In this document: piece after piece, positions 1 through 21,757 of the stretch | Position numbering within the stretch: the first letter of the stretch is position 1 | Layout of the letters: each line of letters opens with the position of its first letter | Assembly (NCBI RefSeq): GCF_030253575.1 | Contig: NC_080557.1 | Coordinates: forward strand, 17,088,001-17,152,000 | Reading direction: 5' to 3' | Source of the DNA: Rhododendron vialii | Taxonomy: Eukaryota > Streptophyta > Magnoliopsida > Ericales > Ericaceae | DNA: 64,000 nucleotides | Notes under the pieces: model-generated | The model's input: the letters and a program-made list of their open reading frames with translations, nothing else | Databases searched by the model: none | Told to the model about the DNA's origin: nothing | Program-made: the position numbers and the translations under genes

Positions 1-1023
1 CCATTCTTATAGGAAAAAACTTTATGGTCGCAAGCACAAACTCACATATTTTTCTGTAGAACCTCATCAGTGACAGGTTAGAGAAACTAATCGCCCTAAA
101 AAATATCCACTACATTCAACCTAGGACAATGACTTAAATCTTTCGAACCAAGCCTATGGGAACAAAAGCTAAATCTTTTCAAGTCTTTTCGTCGTCACTT
201 ATTACTAACGGAAACAAGGAAACTCTTTCAATTTTGAGCTCTGTTTTGTTCGATGGCAAGAGCTTTTGTTAAGTTAGAGACCTTGACATGTATTCCGGTG
301 ACTTAGGCATCTTTTGGTCATTGTCTTCGAAAACAGAAAAAGAAACAAAACCAAGACCCAAGAATCGCTTTACCCAAAAAAGAAACAAGACCCAAGATGT
401 AAATCTTGCTTCATTTTCTTCCATTTTCTCACAAACCAAACAAGAAAATCAAGAAAGCAAATAATATTACCAAGATAATCAACGGGGATTCTCCCTTTAC
501 AGAACCGTCCAGTAGGCATATTGGTGTCGAAATCTCGCCCGTGCACGCGCACAAGTAATGCTTACACACATATACAATTGGGTCAAAATCTGTGTAAAAC
601 AACCACAAAATCATCTCAACTACTCGAATATTATAGAGAGGGAGACAGAACGATAGATAGAGAGAGGAGAGAGAAGAGAAAGCCAGAGAGAGAGAGAGGA
701 TACCTGGATAACTATTGCAGAGAGAAGGAAAACGTTGAAATGATGGTGTTAAGTGTTAGGGCTTCATTGTTGCAAATATATGTAGGGGTAGAATTGTAAA
801 CTAACATAGCCTTACCATGTCTTGGTGAATAATTTTACTTGTGTCATGAGGGTGGTAATTTCAAGAGTAGAGCCCATGTATTGGTAATTAATCCTGGTCC
901 ACGCCTCTTGCCGGTAATTCTCCTGAAGAGAAGAGAGAGAAGGAGCTCTGGCATGCCAGAGGAGAGATAAAGAAAAGGGGACGGATGAGGAGAGAGAGAG
1001 GGGGAAGGGATGGGTCCACATGA

Positions 1024-1028
<5 letters not shown>
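1..1028. other. intergenic, no gene recognised
   Basis: I see no convincing coding exon here. There is a purine-rich (GA) stretch around 630-705 and a second one near 925-1010. Read on the minus strand these are CT-rich, like the 5' leaders of plant genes, so a divergent gene to the left of the window is possible but not shown. Confidence 0.4.

Positions 1029-1070
<42 letters not shown>
1029..1070. repeat. (TA)n microsatellite
   Basis: About 21 uninterrupted TA dinucleotides. Likely length-polymorphic. Confidence 0.95.
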
Positions 1071-1076
<6 letters not shown>

Positions 1077-1095
1077 CAATCATTTTCAAATGAGG

Positions 1096-1438
1096 AGGTC
1101 CTTATTTTGTTAAAATAAGGACCTCTCTATTTCTCCCATTTTCCTTTCGAATTTTGATGATCTGAGCCGCTCAATGTGTTTAGAACGTGATTTTAAAAGT
1201 ACCCGCGAGGAATCAGCAAAAAAAATAACCGGGAAGAGCTTCATCTGAGCAGTTTTTATTTGAATCGTTCGATAAAAAACAAACAAAAACTGCTCGGATG
1301 AAGCCTTTTCGGTCATTTTTTTTGCTGATTTCACGCTTGTACCCTTAAAATTACGTTCTGAACACATTGAGCGGCTTGAATCATCGAAATTCGAACGGGA
1401 AAGAAAGGTACTTATTTTATTAAGTTAAGGTGGTCCTT
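1096..1438. mobile_element. foldback (MITE-like) inverted repeat
   Basis: The two halves are reverse complements over roughly 150 bases each: the left half contains GCCGCTCAATGTGTT and the right half AACACATTGAGCGGC. The centre lies near 1260-1275. The left end carries a further small hairpin (1096-1124). No coding capacity. I could not fix the target-site duplication, so the superfamily is open. Confidence 0.75.
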
Positions 1439-1861
1439 AGGAGAAAGGGACACACACACATCTCTTAACTCGTACTATCACACATCCTAATTACACCACT
1501 ACAACACACATTCATTTCTTAAAGTTTTACACTCTTAACAACCAAAAATTGGAACCCACTTTATACACTTTATGTCATATAACACACAATTTTTAACACT
1601 ACCACTAGAGATACTTTAACACCCTGCTACCCCTGCTAATGCATGCTCCGTAAAATATTGAGAAAAAAAAAAAACAAATATTAGTAGTAAAATATACTAA
1701 GGACCAAACTGAGAAATGAATAAACTTCAAGCGCTAAAATCACATTTGGGGTAATGTCTACGTTGCCCAAAATCAAGGTCAAAGGAAAGAGAAGAGAACT
1801 CCGTCGTAACATCGGAGCATCATCAGATCAGCCCCTGTAAGATTCTGAGGTCTGTGTTTGA

Positions 1862-4800
1862 ATGGAGATGGAGGAGGAGAAGCGAAAGTGGAAGCGCTGC
1901 TCCGAACAAAACTCATCAGCAGCACTTACCCATATAAACAATCTGGACGACGGTTGTCTCATGCACATCTTCAGCTTCTTATCCCCTATCCCAGGTACCA
2001 TCACAACCATAATACTAATAAACCCTCTTTTTTTCTTGGGTTTTTATTTATTTTGTTTGAGATGAATTCTAAGCGTGTTAATTCGATAATTTGGGTGCCC
2101 TTTTCTTGAATTTTGATTGTTAGTGTGAAAAAAATATCGACTCTTTGAGATTTCGATTCGTTGCTGCGTACCTAGGAATGAGCATCAATTGCAAGATTCT
2201 CTTGTATTTAGTGACGACCCGAGTTTTTAATTTGGCACCAGTCTTGATGAGGAGTGGAATTTTTGCATTTACGTACACCTGTTTTGGGCTGCAGTACCCT
2301 AATTCGTGTAGATTTCTCTTCATGTAGTTATATTTTGTACAATTGGGTGGTAAAGTAATGATCTTTGAAGCAATCTACTGAACTCAATGGGATTCCCTTC
2401 TTACTGGAAAAGATGGTTCAGAATAGGGAGATGGGGTGTTTGATTCGGATATATTGTGATGTTAACAATAACTATTGTTAGGAGCTCCAAAATGAAATTT
2501 TGCCCTTTGCGCATATTCCCTCGAAGAAAGAAAGGAGCGAGCGGACGTATTTTGGGTTCTAAGATAAGTAGTTACTTAGAATACCGTAGAAGGAACATTC
2601 ACCACAGGTTTTCATCTAACTCTAAATTTTGTTGTATTTCTTCATTCCCTCCTACCTAAGAAGCATGGACACGTCTAGCAGCCTCACCTATCCGTGTTCG
2701 ACACGACACTCTCCGGAGCATGTCATACACAGCTAAGTACGTGTCAAATTTTATGTGATACTATGTTTGGTCGGACATGTTGCGGACACTCTAGGACTCA
2801 TTGGGGACATTGTAGGGATACGTTGAGCCCACTAAAGACCAACAGTTTGGAGAAAAGATTAAAAGATACCTTAAAGTTATAAATAGATGATGCGTTGATA
2901 TGGATCCAAATCTGGATACCTAAAACGGGGATATGTTATATAAGTATTTTATGTTCTATAGTTTATATGAGCATGAGTAAAAAAGTTTGGCCTAATATTT
3001 CTTTTACTGTTCTATATGATACTATGGACTACATACATATAAGATAAACCAAACAGTCCAATGCCCCGAAAACCTAAGGGTTCCTCCACAAGGTTCGTCC
3101 ACAGGGCTCCAACTCTTAGTTAAACACATACCATCTTTATATGCGAAGAGCCCAATAACATGCCAACAGTTTGAGAGAAGAAAATGATGTATGTAAAAGC
3201 CCTCTAAGCTGTACTGGACGTGATTCGAAAACTTATTGGGCTTTTAATTGATTTAAAAATGCAGCAGCACTAAATGAGATTGATTTACAGCTGTAAATAC
3301 AAAAACAGAAATGGATGAATGTAGCATTTAACATCTATACCTCATTGGAATGAAACAACTGTATCTAGTCCAAGTTTTCCTGTCTCACGACCAATTTGAA
3401 AAGAACAAGAAAACAGCTCCCCGGTCTCAAGTTCTTCCTGTTTTTCTCTCTTTTTCGGGAAACCAATGGGAGTGAAAAGTTGTTGATATCCCAGATTTCA
3501 TTGTCTTTGATCTGGTCTGTTGTATTCTGAGATGCATCGAATACGTCCAATCTGCTTTAGACATGCTTCAGTCTAGTTTTACACCAGGTTCTTTTCCTTC
3601 TCCTCCTACTGGGCGAATCCCTCATATATTTCCAACAATTTTACTTTTCCAGCTGAAGCGAATAAATAGTAGTGGCAAATTAAGCAGCCGTATCCCATTT
3701 CAAACCACGGAATACCTTACAGCTTACGCACCCTGCACCCGCACCTGTGTTGGGCCGTGTCAACACAAGTGCTTCCCCTAAAATGGGGGATCCCTGTAAT
3801 ATAGGTAATTGGTAATTTATATAGACTTGATGGGATCTCTTCGATAAAAACACTGAAAATGTTGGAAGTTTTGAGAGGATTCAAGTATGATTCTGCAGCT
3901 GTGGAAAACGGTGTTCGCTTGCTTTTACTTTGTGATGCTATGATGTTCTGTGATACTTTGAATGCTAGCATTATTCTGCTGAGTTGGAAATTTTAGTTAG
4001 CAGAACCTGAACTCATTAAAAATAAGAGGGAGCAGAATATTTGCTAGCAGAGTGTTTTCTTCTTTCATGTTATGATGACAATGCAACTAAGCTAGTTGAA
4101 GAGGCTTCCGGATTGTTTTCCTTAAGGTGTTAGATATAATTTGCTCTTACAAAATAGAATTTACAGTATCTTTTTGTGTGGTCTATATTACAAGTTGCTA
4201 TTGGGTTTGCAGATCGATATAACACTGCCCTCGTTTGCCAAAGATGGTGTTTCCTGGCATGTCATCCTCGCCTTTGGCTTCGAGTAGATCGGTATTTGAA
4301 AGATTTATCTGAGCCTGGAGTTTTCCCATGCATTGAAGCAGCTGTCTCTGCTGCAAGGTTAGTAAAGTTACTTTTCGTTTTATTTGGTCTGAGGTCCAAT
4401 TAAACCATGAAAACCTCATCAAAGCTTGTGCAAGTAGGCCTGGTGACACCATTCTGATTGCAGCGGGAGGGACTCATATTGCTTCTAATATTCTGATTAA
4501 AAAGCCACTTTGCCTGGTATGTTTGAGTAATTTGTTCGTGGAATGTATGTATGGTGTTAATTTCAAGCCCTGTTGGTTGATTAGTTGACTTGCAACTTAC
4601 CATGATTGAAAACAGCTTTCACCTTCGGTACCATGTTTTGTAGTTATTCTGGGAAACTTCGATGCAGCTGCTGGTTATCTGTTTCTATTTAGAGATTTCT
4701 GTCAAGAGATTTACTCCCTTAGTAAATAGGTTGAATATCAAAAAAATTTGCCATGGATGATGGGATTATAGTAGCTTCGCCTGAGTATTTGATGCATGCT

Positions 4801-6908
4801 GTTGTTGGGTGTTCTTTGCTTTTGCTGTCCCTTTGTTTTAAAGGACTTCTGCTTTGGTATGCATGGTTAGTTCTGAGGATTGATGCTACTATATGTTATT
4901 GCTTCATACGGGAGGGTACTGCATTCTTTTGTTGCTTTCCTTTATACAAGCCAGTATGACTTTTGATAAAAAGATAAATATCTTAAAACTGCAATCAACA
5001 TCTGACCTCAGTCTTGTGTTAGTTAATTTTCTTTGTTTCTCTGTCTTAGAATGTTTTGCATCTACTTTGTAATGATCGCCATCAGTGAAAACTTCTATTA
5101 GCAATTGAGCGCCAGTAGCTGGAATTGAGTTGCGTCTCTTTGATAGATACTAGTGTGACAATGTAATCTAGTTGAATTTGGAAACAGCTATCTCTTAACT
5201 TGAGAAATTCCACAATCTCAGCTCGAAAATTAATCTTGTTTTGCATTTGTAGTTTGAGATTTAGAATACCTTTGCTCTTTGTAATTTTCTTTGGAGAATT
5301 CCATTTCCTCTCTTTCTTGTACTTTTTCACTTTCTCAATACAATTTGTAGTAGTTGTAAAAAAAATGTTTTTTTAGCTGGTTCTTTATCATCAATTTCAC
5401 TATGTTCCCATCGCAAGCAATGCATGTGAAAACCAAGTTGGATGCAGATTTTACCAGTGAAATGAGCTGAAAAGTTCTTTTAGAAGTCTTAAAAATAAAG
5501 TTAATTCCAGATTCTTTCCTGTGCGTCTCTTGTTTCATGTCAGTACCAAACTTCTTGTTCATACTTCTAGCCAAAATTAGGGATGCGACTACTTGCTCCC
5601 TGAACTAGAGTGAAGAAGAATAATTTTTGAATACGGCATATTACCATGTGAATATAACTTTGATCAGATTGGTGGAGGTGAGCTTCCAGATGATACAACA
5701 CTTTCCTGCTCCCGAGGTTCAGACAGGTTTGCAAGTTTTTCACTATGGCCCACTTTTTTATTTAGAATGCTTATGGGAGATTTGTCACAAAAAATAATTA
5801 AAATTGGTATATTTCCCAAACTGGTGGATATGATTGTTACTTTTGACTGAAGAACAACCTCTGAGCCTACTGCATGAACTTTGAACCATCATTAAGGTGG
5901 AACCTGAAATGAATTCACACACGCACACACCACGTGCGGGGGCGCACACACACACATTTACACGCACACATTGGTTGATTTATACACAGACTACAGAGTA
6001 TAGCCGCATATATACATTCCTCCCACTATGTGACCGAGCGTATCATTGAATGAACAGCTGTCAACGCCTGTAACTTATATAACTAACTAAAGCAAAGAGA
6101 AATTATCCAGTGTAATTATATACAGCCCAGCTAACATGACGCTCTTGATTCAAGCTGTTTAATTTTTAAATTGGTAGTTTGGATTTTATCAATTATAGCC
6201 TAATTGATCCAGTGACTTGGTTTTACACCCCTTATTCTATAAATTTATACTGTGAAAACTTGTTCTGAAACTTGCGCGTTCAAAACTTATATGATCTTCT
6301 GTTATACCCGATAAGTCATTTGCTTCGTACTCACCCAAAATCCCTGGTCAGTGTCTGGAAGCTCTTGTACTCACCTCGAGATTTACGTATCTAATTCTTT
6401 TCATATCATGTGGCTGAGAAGGCATGGGGGAGGTGGGCAGAGATTTTTGGGGACGGAGGGATAAAATATGGCCATCAAGGCAGTTTGGAGTCAATTATTC
6501 ACCTCTATTATTTTTACTACACACCTGTATTGTACCCATTGTTCCTTGTGCTTGAGCAGTGCACTGGAGTTCGTTTCCACCTGCAAACTGGCAAACTTAA
6601 CTGTGAAGGCGGAGCTGGGTTGCTGCTTGCTTCACAGGAGTGGGAAGCTGATTATTGACGGGTGTATTCTCCAATGCGAGTCCAACCCTTTAGACTACCT
6701 TTCATATGCGATTGTGTGCGCGGCCAATGGTCCTGAGGTAATCCCGCCCTTAGTGAAGGCTTGTGGCGATGGTGTATTTGTTTCTCGAACTCGTATTGAA
6801 GGAGGTGCAAAGGCAATTTCAACTTCTGGGACCCTAGCACTGCAGCGTGTTCGGGTCATTTATGCGCGAACTTCTGTCTTTTTCTGGTTTGATGTGGAGC
6901 ATCGGTGA
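1862..6908 (+). CDS. SKIP5: F-box protein SKIP5-like (five exons, 254 aa)
   Basis: Exons 1862-1994, 4213-4357, 4438-4516, 5668-5726 and 6560-6908 join in frame with GT-AG introns (765 nt including the stop). The protein opens with a charged tail and then an F-box at about residues 25-70 (INNLDDGCLMHIFSFLSPIP, then DRYNTALVCQRW). Exons 3-5 encode a right-handed-helix-like region (PGDTILIAAGG, LANLTVKAELGCCLLHRSG, ending FWFDVEHR) as remembered for Arabidopsis SKIP5 (about 274 aa). F-box proteins of this type bind SKP1/ASK adaptors in SCF ubiquitin ligases; the substrate is unknown. The start is the first ATG of the frame; a second in-frame ATG lies two codons on. Intron 1 (2.2 kb) and intron 4 (0.8 kb) hold degenerate repeats. 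The gene is tail to tail with UMPS. Confidence 0.9.
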
Positions 6909-8271
6909 CGGTATTTATTCTTTTACCTCCCGAGCTTGTATGTATTTTAGCTATATAGCTGTTACTTGCTCAGGTAGCAGTGTTGTATATTGCTTTTGCT
7001 TTTTATTCAGGACAGTGTTCTCTGCTATGTTCTAAGTCGCCTCGTGTTAATTGATAGTCAGTCTTCCCTCTTATATCGTACTATAATGAAAGAGGAGCAG
7101 TGCCAAACATCGACGTAATGATGATGCCGTGTCTGTCATTTGTGCCTGGTATCACAATCTGATAACAAACAATTAGATTGTGATAGTACATTTGCTGGGT
7201 TGTTTGTACCGTTTGTGTCGTTGGGTCTTTTGTATGGTTGTATGCATACGGTTGTACTATCTTTTATTTATATATTTAGGGTTTGTTCTAATCTTATTTG
7301 ATATCAATGAAGTTGATTTTGGAGGAAGTGAAGAGTTATACTAGCTCTTGGAGACATGAGATCAAATCCCTTGACAATTTCAGAGTTTGTTGTGATTGGA
7401 GGATTACTGGTTCAGTTTTCTTGTAACTTTCTTTTTCTAGTTTGGTTAGGCTGGTCAGGTTTTGGTTGATTTTAGTTGGTCTGATTGTATTCTTTCTCAA
7501 GGTCTTTCCTTGAGTTTTGGGCTCGGTCCCTTTAATAAATCTGCTTTTCTCCAACAACAGAAAAAAAAAATGAAGTTTCTCATATATCAAAAACAAGAAA
7601 AAAGAAAAAAAGAATTAGCCAACAATTATAGATGCATAGTGAATCTGACAATGCAAACGGGACATGTAATGTGATGGCATGGCTTAATATTGGGGTTCAT
7701 TTTTTCATGTAACAGACCCCTATACGTGATTCATTGATAGACATTCCAAGAAAGTAGATATAGCAATCACAAAGGAGGTCAAAATATCACGCAAAACATA
7801 CAAGATCTCACAATCAAATGCACATAACGGATGGAGCATATTTTCAATCAACGCAGCACCAGACAATTGACAAAAAAACAACCAAAACACCCACATAGGG
7901 GTGAGGGAACCTCCACAATGGCAGAGAAAACAAAAAGAAACGAAAATATCAATAAATCAAAAATCTACAATAGACTCACACTCCTAAATTCAACTGCTCA
8001 AAAATGCCAGTCAAGACCGCGGCTTGGAACCTCATTTACAATTTGGAGTGATGCTATTTACCTTTTACACCCGGAACTGATAATTTGTTTGGGGTTTCGA
8101 CTCTCTCTCTCTCTCTCTATACCGACTACCCAGTTACCCACTAACGCACCAGACTAGCTACATCAAGCCACCAACAGCAGGCGGCCTATTCGGCCTCCCA
8201 AGTCCCAAGCCCTCGGATATCCTCTCAACCACCTCACCCGCTAATCGAACCCCTGTGCAAGGGACAACATA
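6909..8271 (+). other. SKIP5 3' UTR, then intergenic DNA
   Basis: The first ~400 bases are probably the SKIP5 3' untranslated region (T-rich, AATGAA near 7305). From about 7350 to 8270 I see only short spurious frames and a short CT run at 8099-8120. No gene or clear element border was found. Confidence 0.45.
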
Positions 8272-8772
8272 GGTGTTGTCTCCATTCGAGTCTGTCCATG
8301 TTCGATAACGGGCGGCTCATATTTCATCTCGGTCAACGGCTAAGATCTGTTCGGCTGAGATGAAATTTGAGCCGTTCATTGCCAAACATATAGCTCGGAT
8401 GGGGACAACACCCTTAGGCCCTGTTCAGTTGCATGGAAAGGACGGGAAAATCAACTTTCCTGTAATCTTCTGTGTGTTCAGTTACCAGAAAAGTTGTGGA
8501 ACTCATAGCTTCAACTTTTCCACTGCTTTCTTGCAAAAGAGGTCTTGCCAAAGGGAGGAATTCTTGTTTTCCTGCAAGATTTCTTGTCAACAAAACACAC
8601 AGGAAAATAAATTTCATTTTTCTTTACTGCACTTTTCTTGGGAATCAATTTCTCATACAACATTCCCGACGACTAAACGAAACCTTAAGAGGTAAACGGT
8701 TAAGATCTGTTCGGCTAAAATGAAATTGAGTCATTCATTGCCGAACATAGACAGCTTGGATGGGGACAACAC
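8272..8772. mobile_element. foldback MITE with TA flanks, interrupted by a second insertion
   Basis: The ends are GGTGTTGTCTCC and GGGGACAACAC, each flanked by TA. Positions 8272-8410 already form a complete hairpin (left GGTGTTGTCTCCATTCGAG, right CTCGGATGGGGACAACAC). The right arm is then seen again at 8690-8772 (TAAGATCTGTTCGGCT is shared) after an intervening segment of about 275 bases starting CCTTAGGCCCTGTTCAG. Read as a foldback element that was duplicated or split by another insertion. No coding capacity. Confidence 0.65.
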
Positions 8773-9125
8773 TAGGGGAGAACAAGGTCCCCGACTATCT
8801 CGACGTTGATTTCCAACTAGGAAATAACACAACTTAATATTTCAGCCGGTGAGAGAAATTATGCAAAACAACGGCAGACAACATGCATGATCTACTGAGA
8901 GAGGAAAGCATAAAGTAAGTAAATGGGCCTTCTCTTTGATTTCTATCGTTTGTTTTGTGACCCATAATAGTAATTTGGTTAAATGGAAAAAATCGTACTA
9001 ACAAATTTTAATATTTTTTGTTGACAGAAAATATTTTCAGGTCTTTGTATGATCAGTGGACTCAATGGTGTAATTGATTGCATGTTGTTGGTCAAAATCT
9101 ACCATTTTCCTAAAAGAACATACCT

Positions 9126-9562
9126 GGACAGAGGGTGTGTGCTGTGCAGCTTCGTGCTGCACAGCGTGCTGCACGGCCTCCGGCGAGGCTTTTCCGGCAT
9201 TGGTTCGACGATCGGAGACGTTCACCGCGTAGAGCTCGTCGAGTTCTATGTGTGCATCAAAAATCAGCTCAATCAAATATCGTTAAGGGCCTCATCCGGA
9301 CATATATAACTTGAAAAAAAATGAATCCTAATGGATACGAAACACTGGATCAAAACCACTAAATCCATTTTTTTCAAGTTATATATGTTCGGATGAGGAC
9401 CTTAACGATATTTGATCGAGCTGATTTTTGGTGCACATGTAGAACTCAACGAGCTCTACGCGGTGAACGTCTCCGATCGTCGAAACGATGCCGGAAAAGC
9501 CTCGCCGGAGGCTGTGCAGCGCGCTGTGCAGCACGAAGCTGCACAGCACACACCCTCTGTCC
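9126..9562. mobile_element. near-palindromic foldback element, ~195-bp arms
   Basis: The left arm (9126-9321) and right arm (9370-9562) are reverse complements with few differences, joined by a loop of about 50 bases. The ends are GGACAGAGGGTGTGTGCTG and its complement. The arms are GC-richer than the surroundings. Long terminal inverted repeats recall Mutator-type MITEs, but I could not find a matching 9-bp target duplication. Confidence 0.8.
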
Positions 9563-9633
9563 GTAAATGACACACAACTCCAGGATCTCCAATTTGATTG
9601 AGAAAGCTTGGCCTTTATTTTTCTCATATAGAA

Positions 9634-9635
<2 letters not shown>

Positions 9636-9715
<80 letters not shown>
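9636..9715. repeat. (GA)n microsatellite
   Basis: About 40 GA units, almost perfect, immediately right of the foldback element. Confidence 0.95.
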
Positions 9716-9717
<2 letters not shown>

Positions 9718-10170
9718 ACCCCACAAATTCCCTATGAGTTTTCGTCCCAATTTTCATTCTACTTAAGAGAATATTCTAATTCAAAATATCATAATAATGA
9801 ATGAAAGTGGACCAAGTAGTGACGCTTCTTGTATGCGTTCTTAAGAAAAGGAATTTGTCCATTTTTCGGGGTCTCAAAGGGGCGTGAAAACACATAAGAA
9901 CTCTTAAATAGAAATGGAAAAGAGACTGAACTCCTTTTCATTATTCCTCACAAAACCACAAACCAGATGCCATTCATATTTTCCAAACCCCAACATAGCA
10001 TGAGTGAGGTTAGAAATATTGGGATCAAAATCCTCAAGATCATACTAAGCTTAGCTTCTGATGTGCCGAACATGGAAAAAAATAAGCTGATCTCATAATC
10101 TGAGACCATGCAATAAGACAAACCGTCCCCAGCTAAACAAACTGAGCAGAAGACCATGCATGTTGGAATC

Positions 10171-18764
<8,594 letters not shown>

Positions 18765-18768
18765 TCTC

Positions 18769-18793
18769 TTCTCTCTCTCTCTCTCTCTCTCCT
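18769..18793 (-). promoter_or_regulatory. GA microsatellite in the UMPS 5' leader
   Basis: A CT run on the plus strand (GA on the UMPS sense strand) ends a few bases before the start codon. It would lie in the 5' UTR. Such tracts are common in plant core promoters and leaders; a regulatory role here is inference. Confidence 0.6.
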
Positions 18794-19148
18794 ATATGCG
18801 CAAGCAATTGAGAGGTGTCTAGACTCTGGAGGGAGTGAGGAGTGCGTGCACTGTTACTAGTGCGCAAGGGAGCGTTTCCTTTCTGCAGGCTTTCTGCAGG
18901 AATATCAAAAAACGAAAGGAAATGATTTTGCCATATTTTTTTTTGTTAAAATTTTTTTTACGTATTTTTTATTAAAAATATATTTATGAGAGAGTAACGT
19001 TAACAAAAAAAAGAGTGATAAAATCAATTATCAAAACAAAAAGTTTGTCGATTCAAAATTGACTCCGGATATTATGTGCTACCGAGTGGTTTGAGAGCAT
19101 CATGCTCTTAATTGATCCCGGGCATTGAACCTTCCATTTGGCAAAGGT

Positions 19149-19511
19149 GCTATTGGTATATCTGTACCAACGAGTACAAATCCTTTCTAGACCTATTTTA
19201 GTCCCTAAAAAATTATCAAAGCCGCTAATTTTGTTTAAAATACTTTGTTTACGGTCCATATAAAAAATAAGCTCAATTCAGTATCAGTTAGGGCATCTAC
19301 GAAACATCCAACTTTATCCCATAATTCAGGCTTGAATTCTAAAGTAAAGTTTGATGTTTTGTAAATGTTTTTATTGATACCATATTGAACCTATTTTTTT
19401 GTAAGGACCGTAAACAAAATATTCTAAACAAAATGAGTAACTCCGATCATTTTTTTGAAACCCAAAACGGATCCACAAAGAGTTTGTATGCGCTGGTACA
19501 GATATATTATC
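19149..19511. mobile_element. foldback element upstream of UMPS
   Basis: The left arm (19149-19258) and right arm (19404-19511) are reverse complements with some divergence: TTTGTTTACGGTCC on the left, GGACCGTAAACAAA on the right. The outer ends share TATCTGTACC. The ~145-bp loop has no coding potential. No target duplication was fixed. Confidence 0.65.
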
Positions 19512-20188
19512 TGTACAGTTATCATTTTTGAACTTATTTTTAGCCATTGACGGCTCTATACATGTTTACATTTCTAAAGCCGGAAATGTTGAACCGGGAG
19601 TACATTATACATATCATTTCAATTACCGTACTTATCCCAAATACGGAATGTGTTTACTAAAAGCTGGACATATTTACTACAAACATTGGAAAAAACTAGA
19701 GTATCAACAACTTTAACGGATATGCCATGAACCGGGAGACCTTACCATTTCAATGACCATACTTATTATTACGAATTAAGGTTACAACCACATTGTGGAA
19801 CATCATACTCCTACGTTTCTGTTGAACTCGCAAAAAAAATAGTAGCAAATGTAGCAACCAGAAACAGTTGTTTTTCTATAAGAGAAAATTATGCGAGCAA
19901 CAATAGCAAAACACTGAAACAACTAAAAATTGGTAGAACTCGCCACTAAAAACAACGTTTTTTTGCCAATATTGTATACGTCAGTGAGGGTTAGTGATAA
20001 GCACCCGAGAATGTAATGGAGGGTGTGCTGGAGTCTATTTTTAGCTTAATCTAATTGTTAATTAGTTGTTTTTAACTAAATTAGCTCGTAGAGCGTGCTA
20101 GTTTTGTTTTGTAGAAAAGCCACCGAATAAGGAACTTTAAAGGCCTAAGGCATGTCAAGGCGGAAAAATAACCCGATGGCCAAGGAAT

Positions 20189-20262
20189 TGCCCGAGCAGA
20201 GGTAGAGTTGCCCGAGCAGAGGTAGAGTTGCCCGAGCAGAACCAGATTTGCCCGAGCAAAGA
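20189..20262. repeat. short tandem repeat in the outer LTR
   Basis: Four copies of TTGCCCGAGCA(G/A)A, mostly spaced 20 bases apart. They are followed at 20283-20440 by three copies of CATCGATGCC arranged as small hairpins. Confidence 0.8.
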
Positions 20263-21592
20263 GGCAGGCCAAGCACTCAGCTATTGACCTCGGCATCGAT
20301 GTCAAGGGAGACATTCCATCGATGCCGAGCCCCTTGGTGGTCCAAGCCCTTAACCATCTCGGCATCGATGGGATATATTGTGTTCCATCGATGCCAAGCC
20401 CCATAGCAGAGCACTCTAAGGTCGTTGCCATCGATGCCGAGGGGCTTAGAGGTGGATTTTCAAAGCATCTTGGGAATATTCCAGGCGCGGATCTTCAGGA
20501 TATAAAAGCTTATGTCATTTTTTGTAAAAAACAAGTAGATAGATTCAAGTAGCATAATTTCTAGATCTAGATTAGATTTCATTGCAATTCAAATTGTTCT
20601 TGAGTGTTCTTCATTTTTCAGTTTTAAATATTTCAATTTCTGTCTTTAGTTGTTAGTTTTTGACATTGTCTCTTTAATTAAAGTTGTTTATTTTCTCCCG
20701 ATCTATCTTAATCTTTAATTTTCTTCTAGTGTTGCTTTTCAATTATGTTGAGTAGATTTTTGCTTGCTTTTATCTCTCTAGATATGATTGAGTAGTTTCA
20801 AGAGTTAGGTCATGGGGTGATTAGCACCTCATGGCTCGGACGAAAATTGCATTTTGCACCCAACAAAACTTTAAACTTTGATTTGAAAATTGATGTGGGG
20901 TTCGGGTTTGTTTGACAAATTACCGAGGTGTTAACCTCTTTGATCATGTGTAGGTGGGAGCATCGCCTACCCACCACACATGATGCTTAGAGCTCTGTCG
21001 CTCGAGGTATTTGCCAAATGAATTCTAGAGCTAGCTTGGTTCTCAAATCATTTTATCTTCTGATTTGAGAACTATAATCGAGTATCTTAAATTGTGTAAT
21101 TGGATGAAGAGTGCGATTTAGTTCGAGTCTTGAGTGTTAATGTCACACCCCACCCCGGGCCAGCACTCAAATGAGCCTAAACCGACGTGAGGGTGCAACA
21201 TCAACCACCAACCCATTTCTATAACTCAAGTTTTAGCAACTAAATTAGTCAACAACCATTTTATTGATAACGCAAAACTTAACGTTCTTACAACACAGCG
21301 GAAGTCTTAAGAAAGCATTAAACTATACAATAAACCAAATATGAACATAGGCTGCAACTACATCCCTATCTACAAAATTTTGCCAAAACTAGTCCAGCCT
21401 TCCCGACATGCTACCCTAAGCGAGCGTACAACCCCACGACGATCAGCAGTGGATATCTACAACGCCTGCAAAACTGGATTCCAAAATGGAATCCAGGAGT
21501 GTTATGAGACATGGATGCAATTCCATATTAAAGGTACAGCTAAAAGATATATCTCAACCAGTCAAACAGTGAACCAAGCAATTAAAAGCAAC

Positions 21593-21757
21593 ACCGGGCA
21601 CACAACCAATTATTTAAGGCATAAAGCCTTTGGCATTAAGCCAATCACCGGGCACACAGCCAATAGTTTAAGGCATAAAGCCATATGGCATAAAGCCAAT
21701 CACCGGGCACACAGCCAATAGTTTAAGGCATAAAGCCATATGGCATAAAGCCAATCA
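21593..21757. repeat. 55-bp tandem repeat, about three copies
   Basis: Unit starts ACCGGGCACACAGCCAA and includes AAGGCATAAAGCCATATGG. The last two copies are nearly identical; the first is more diverged. Confidence 0.88.

Noticed and set aside
812-1089. Overlapping frames with Tyr-Ile repeats
   Set aside because: They translate the (TA)n microsatellite in three frames.
9379-9750. Frames with long poly(Ser-Leu) runs
   Set aside because: They only translate the (GA)n/(CT)n microsatellite and the palindrome arm.
20190-20262. Possible CRISPR-like short repeats
   Set aside because: The units are contiguous or nearly so, without unique spacers, in a plant LTR; a minisatellite.
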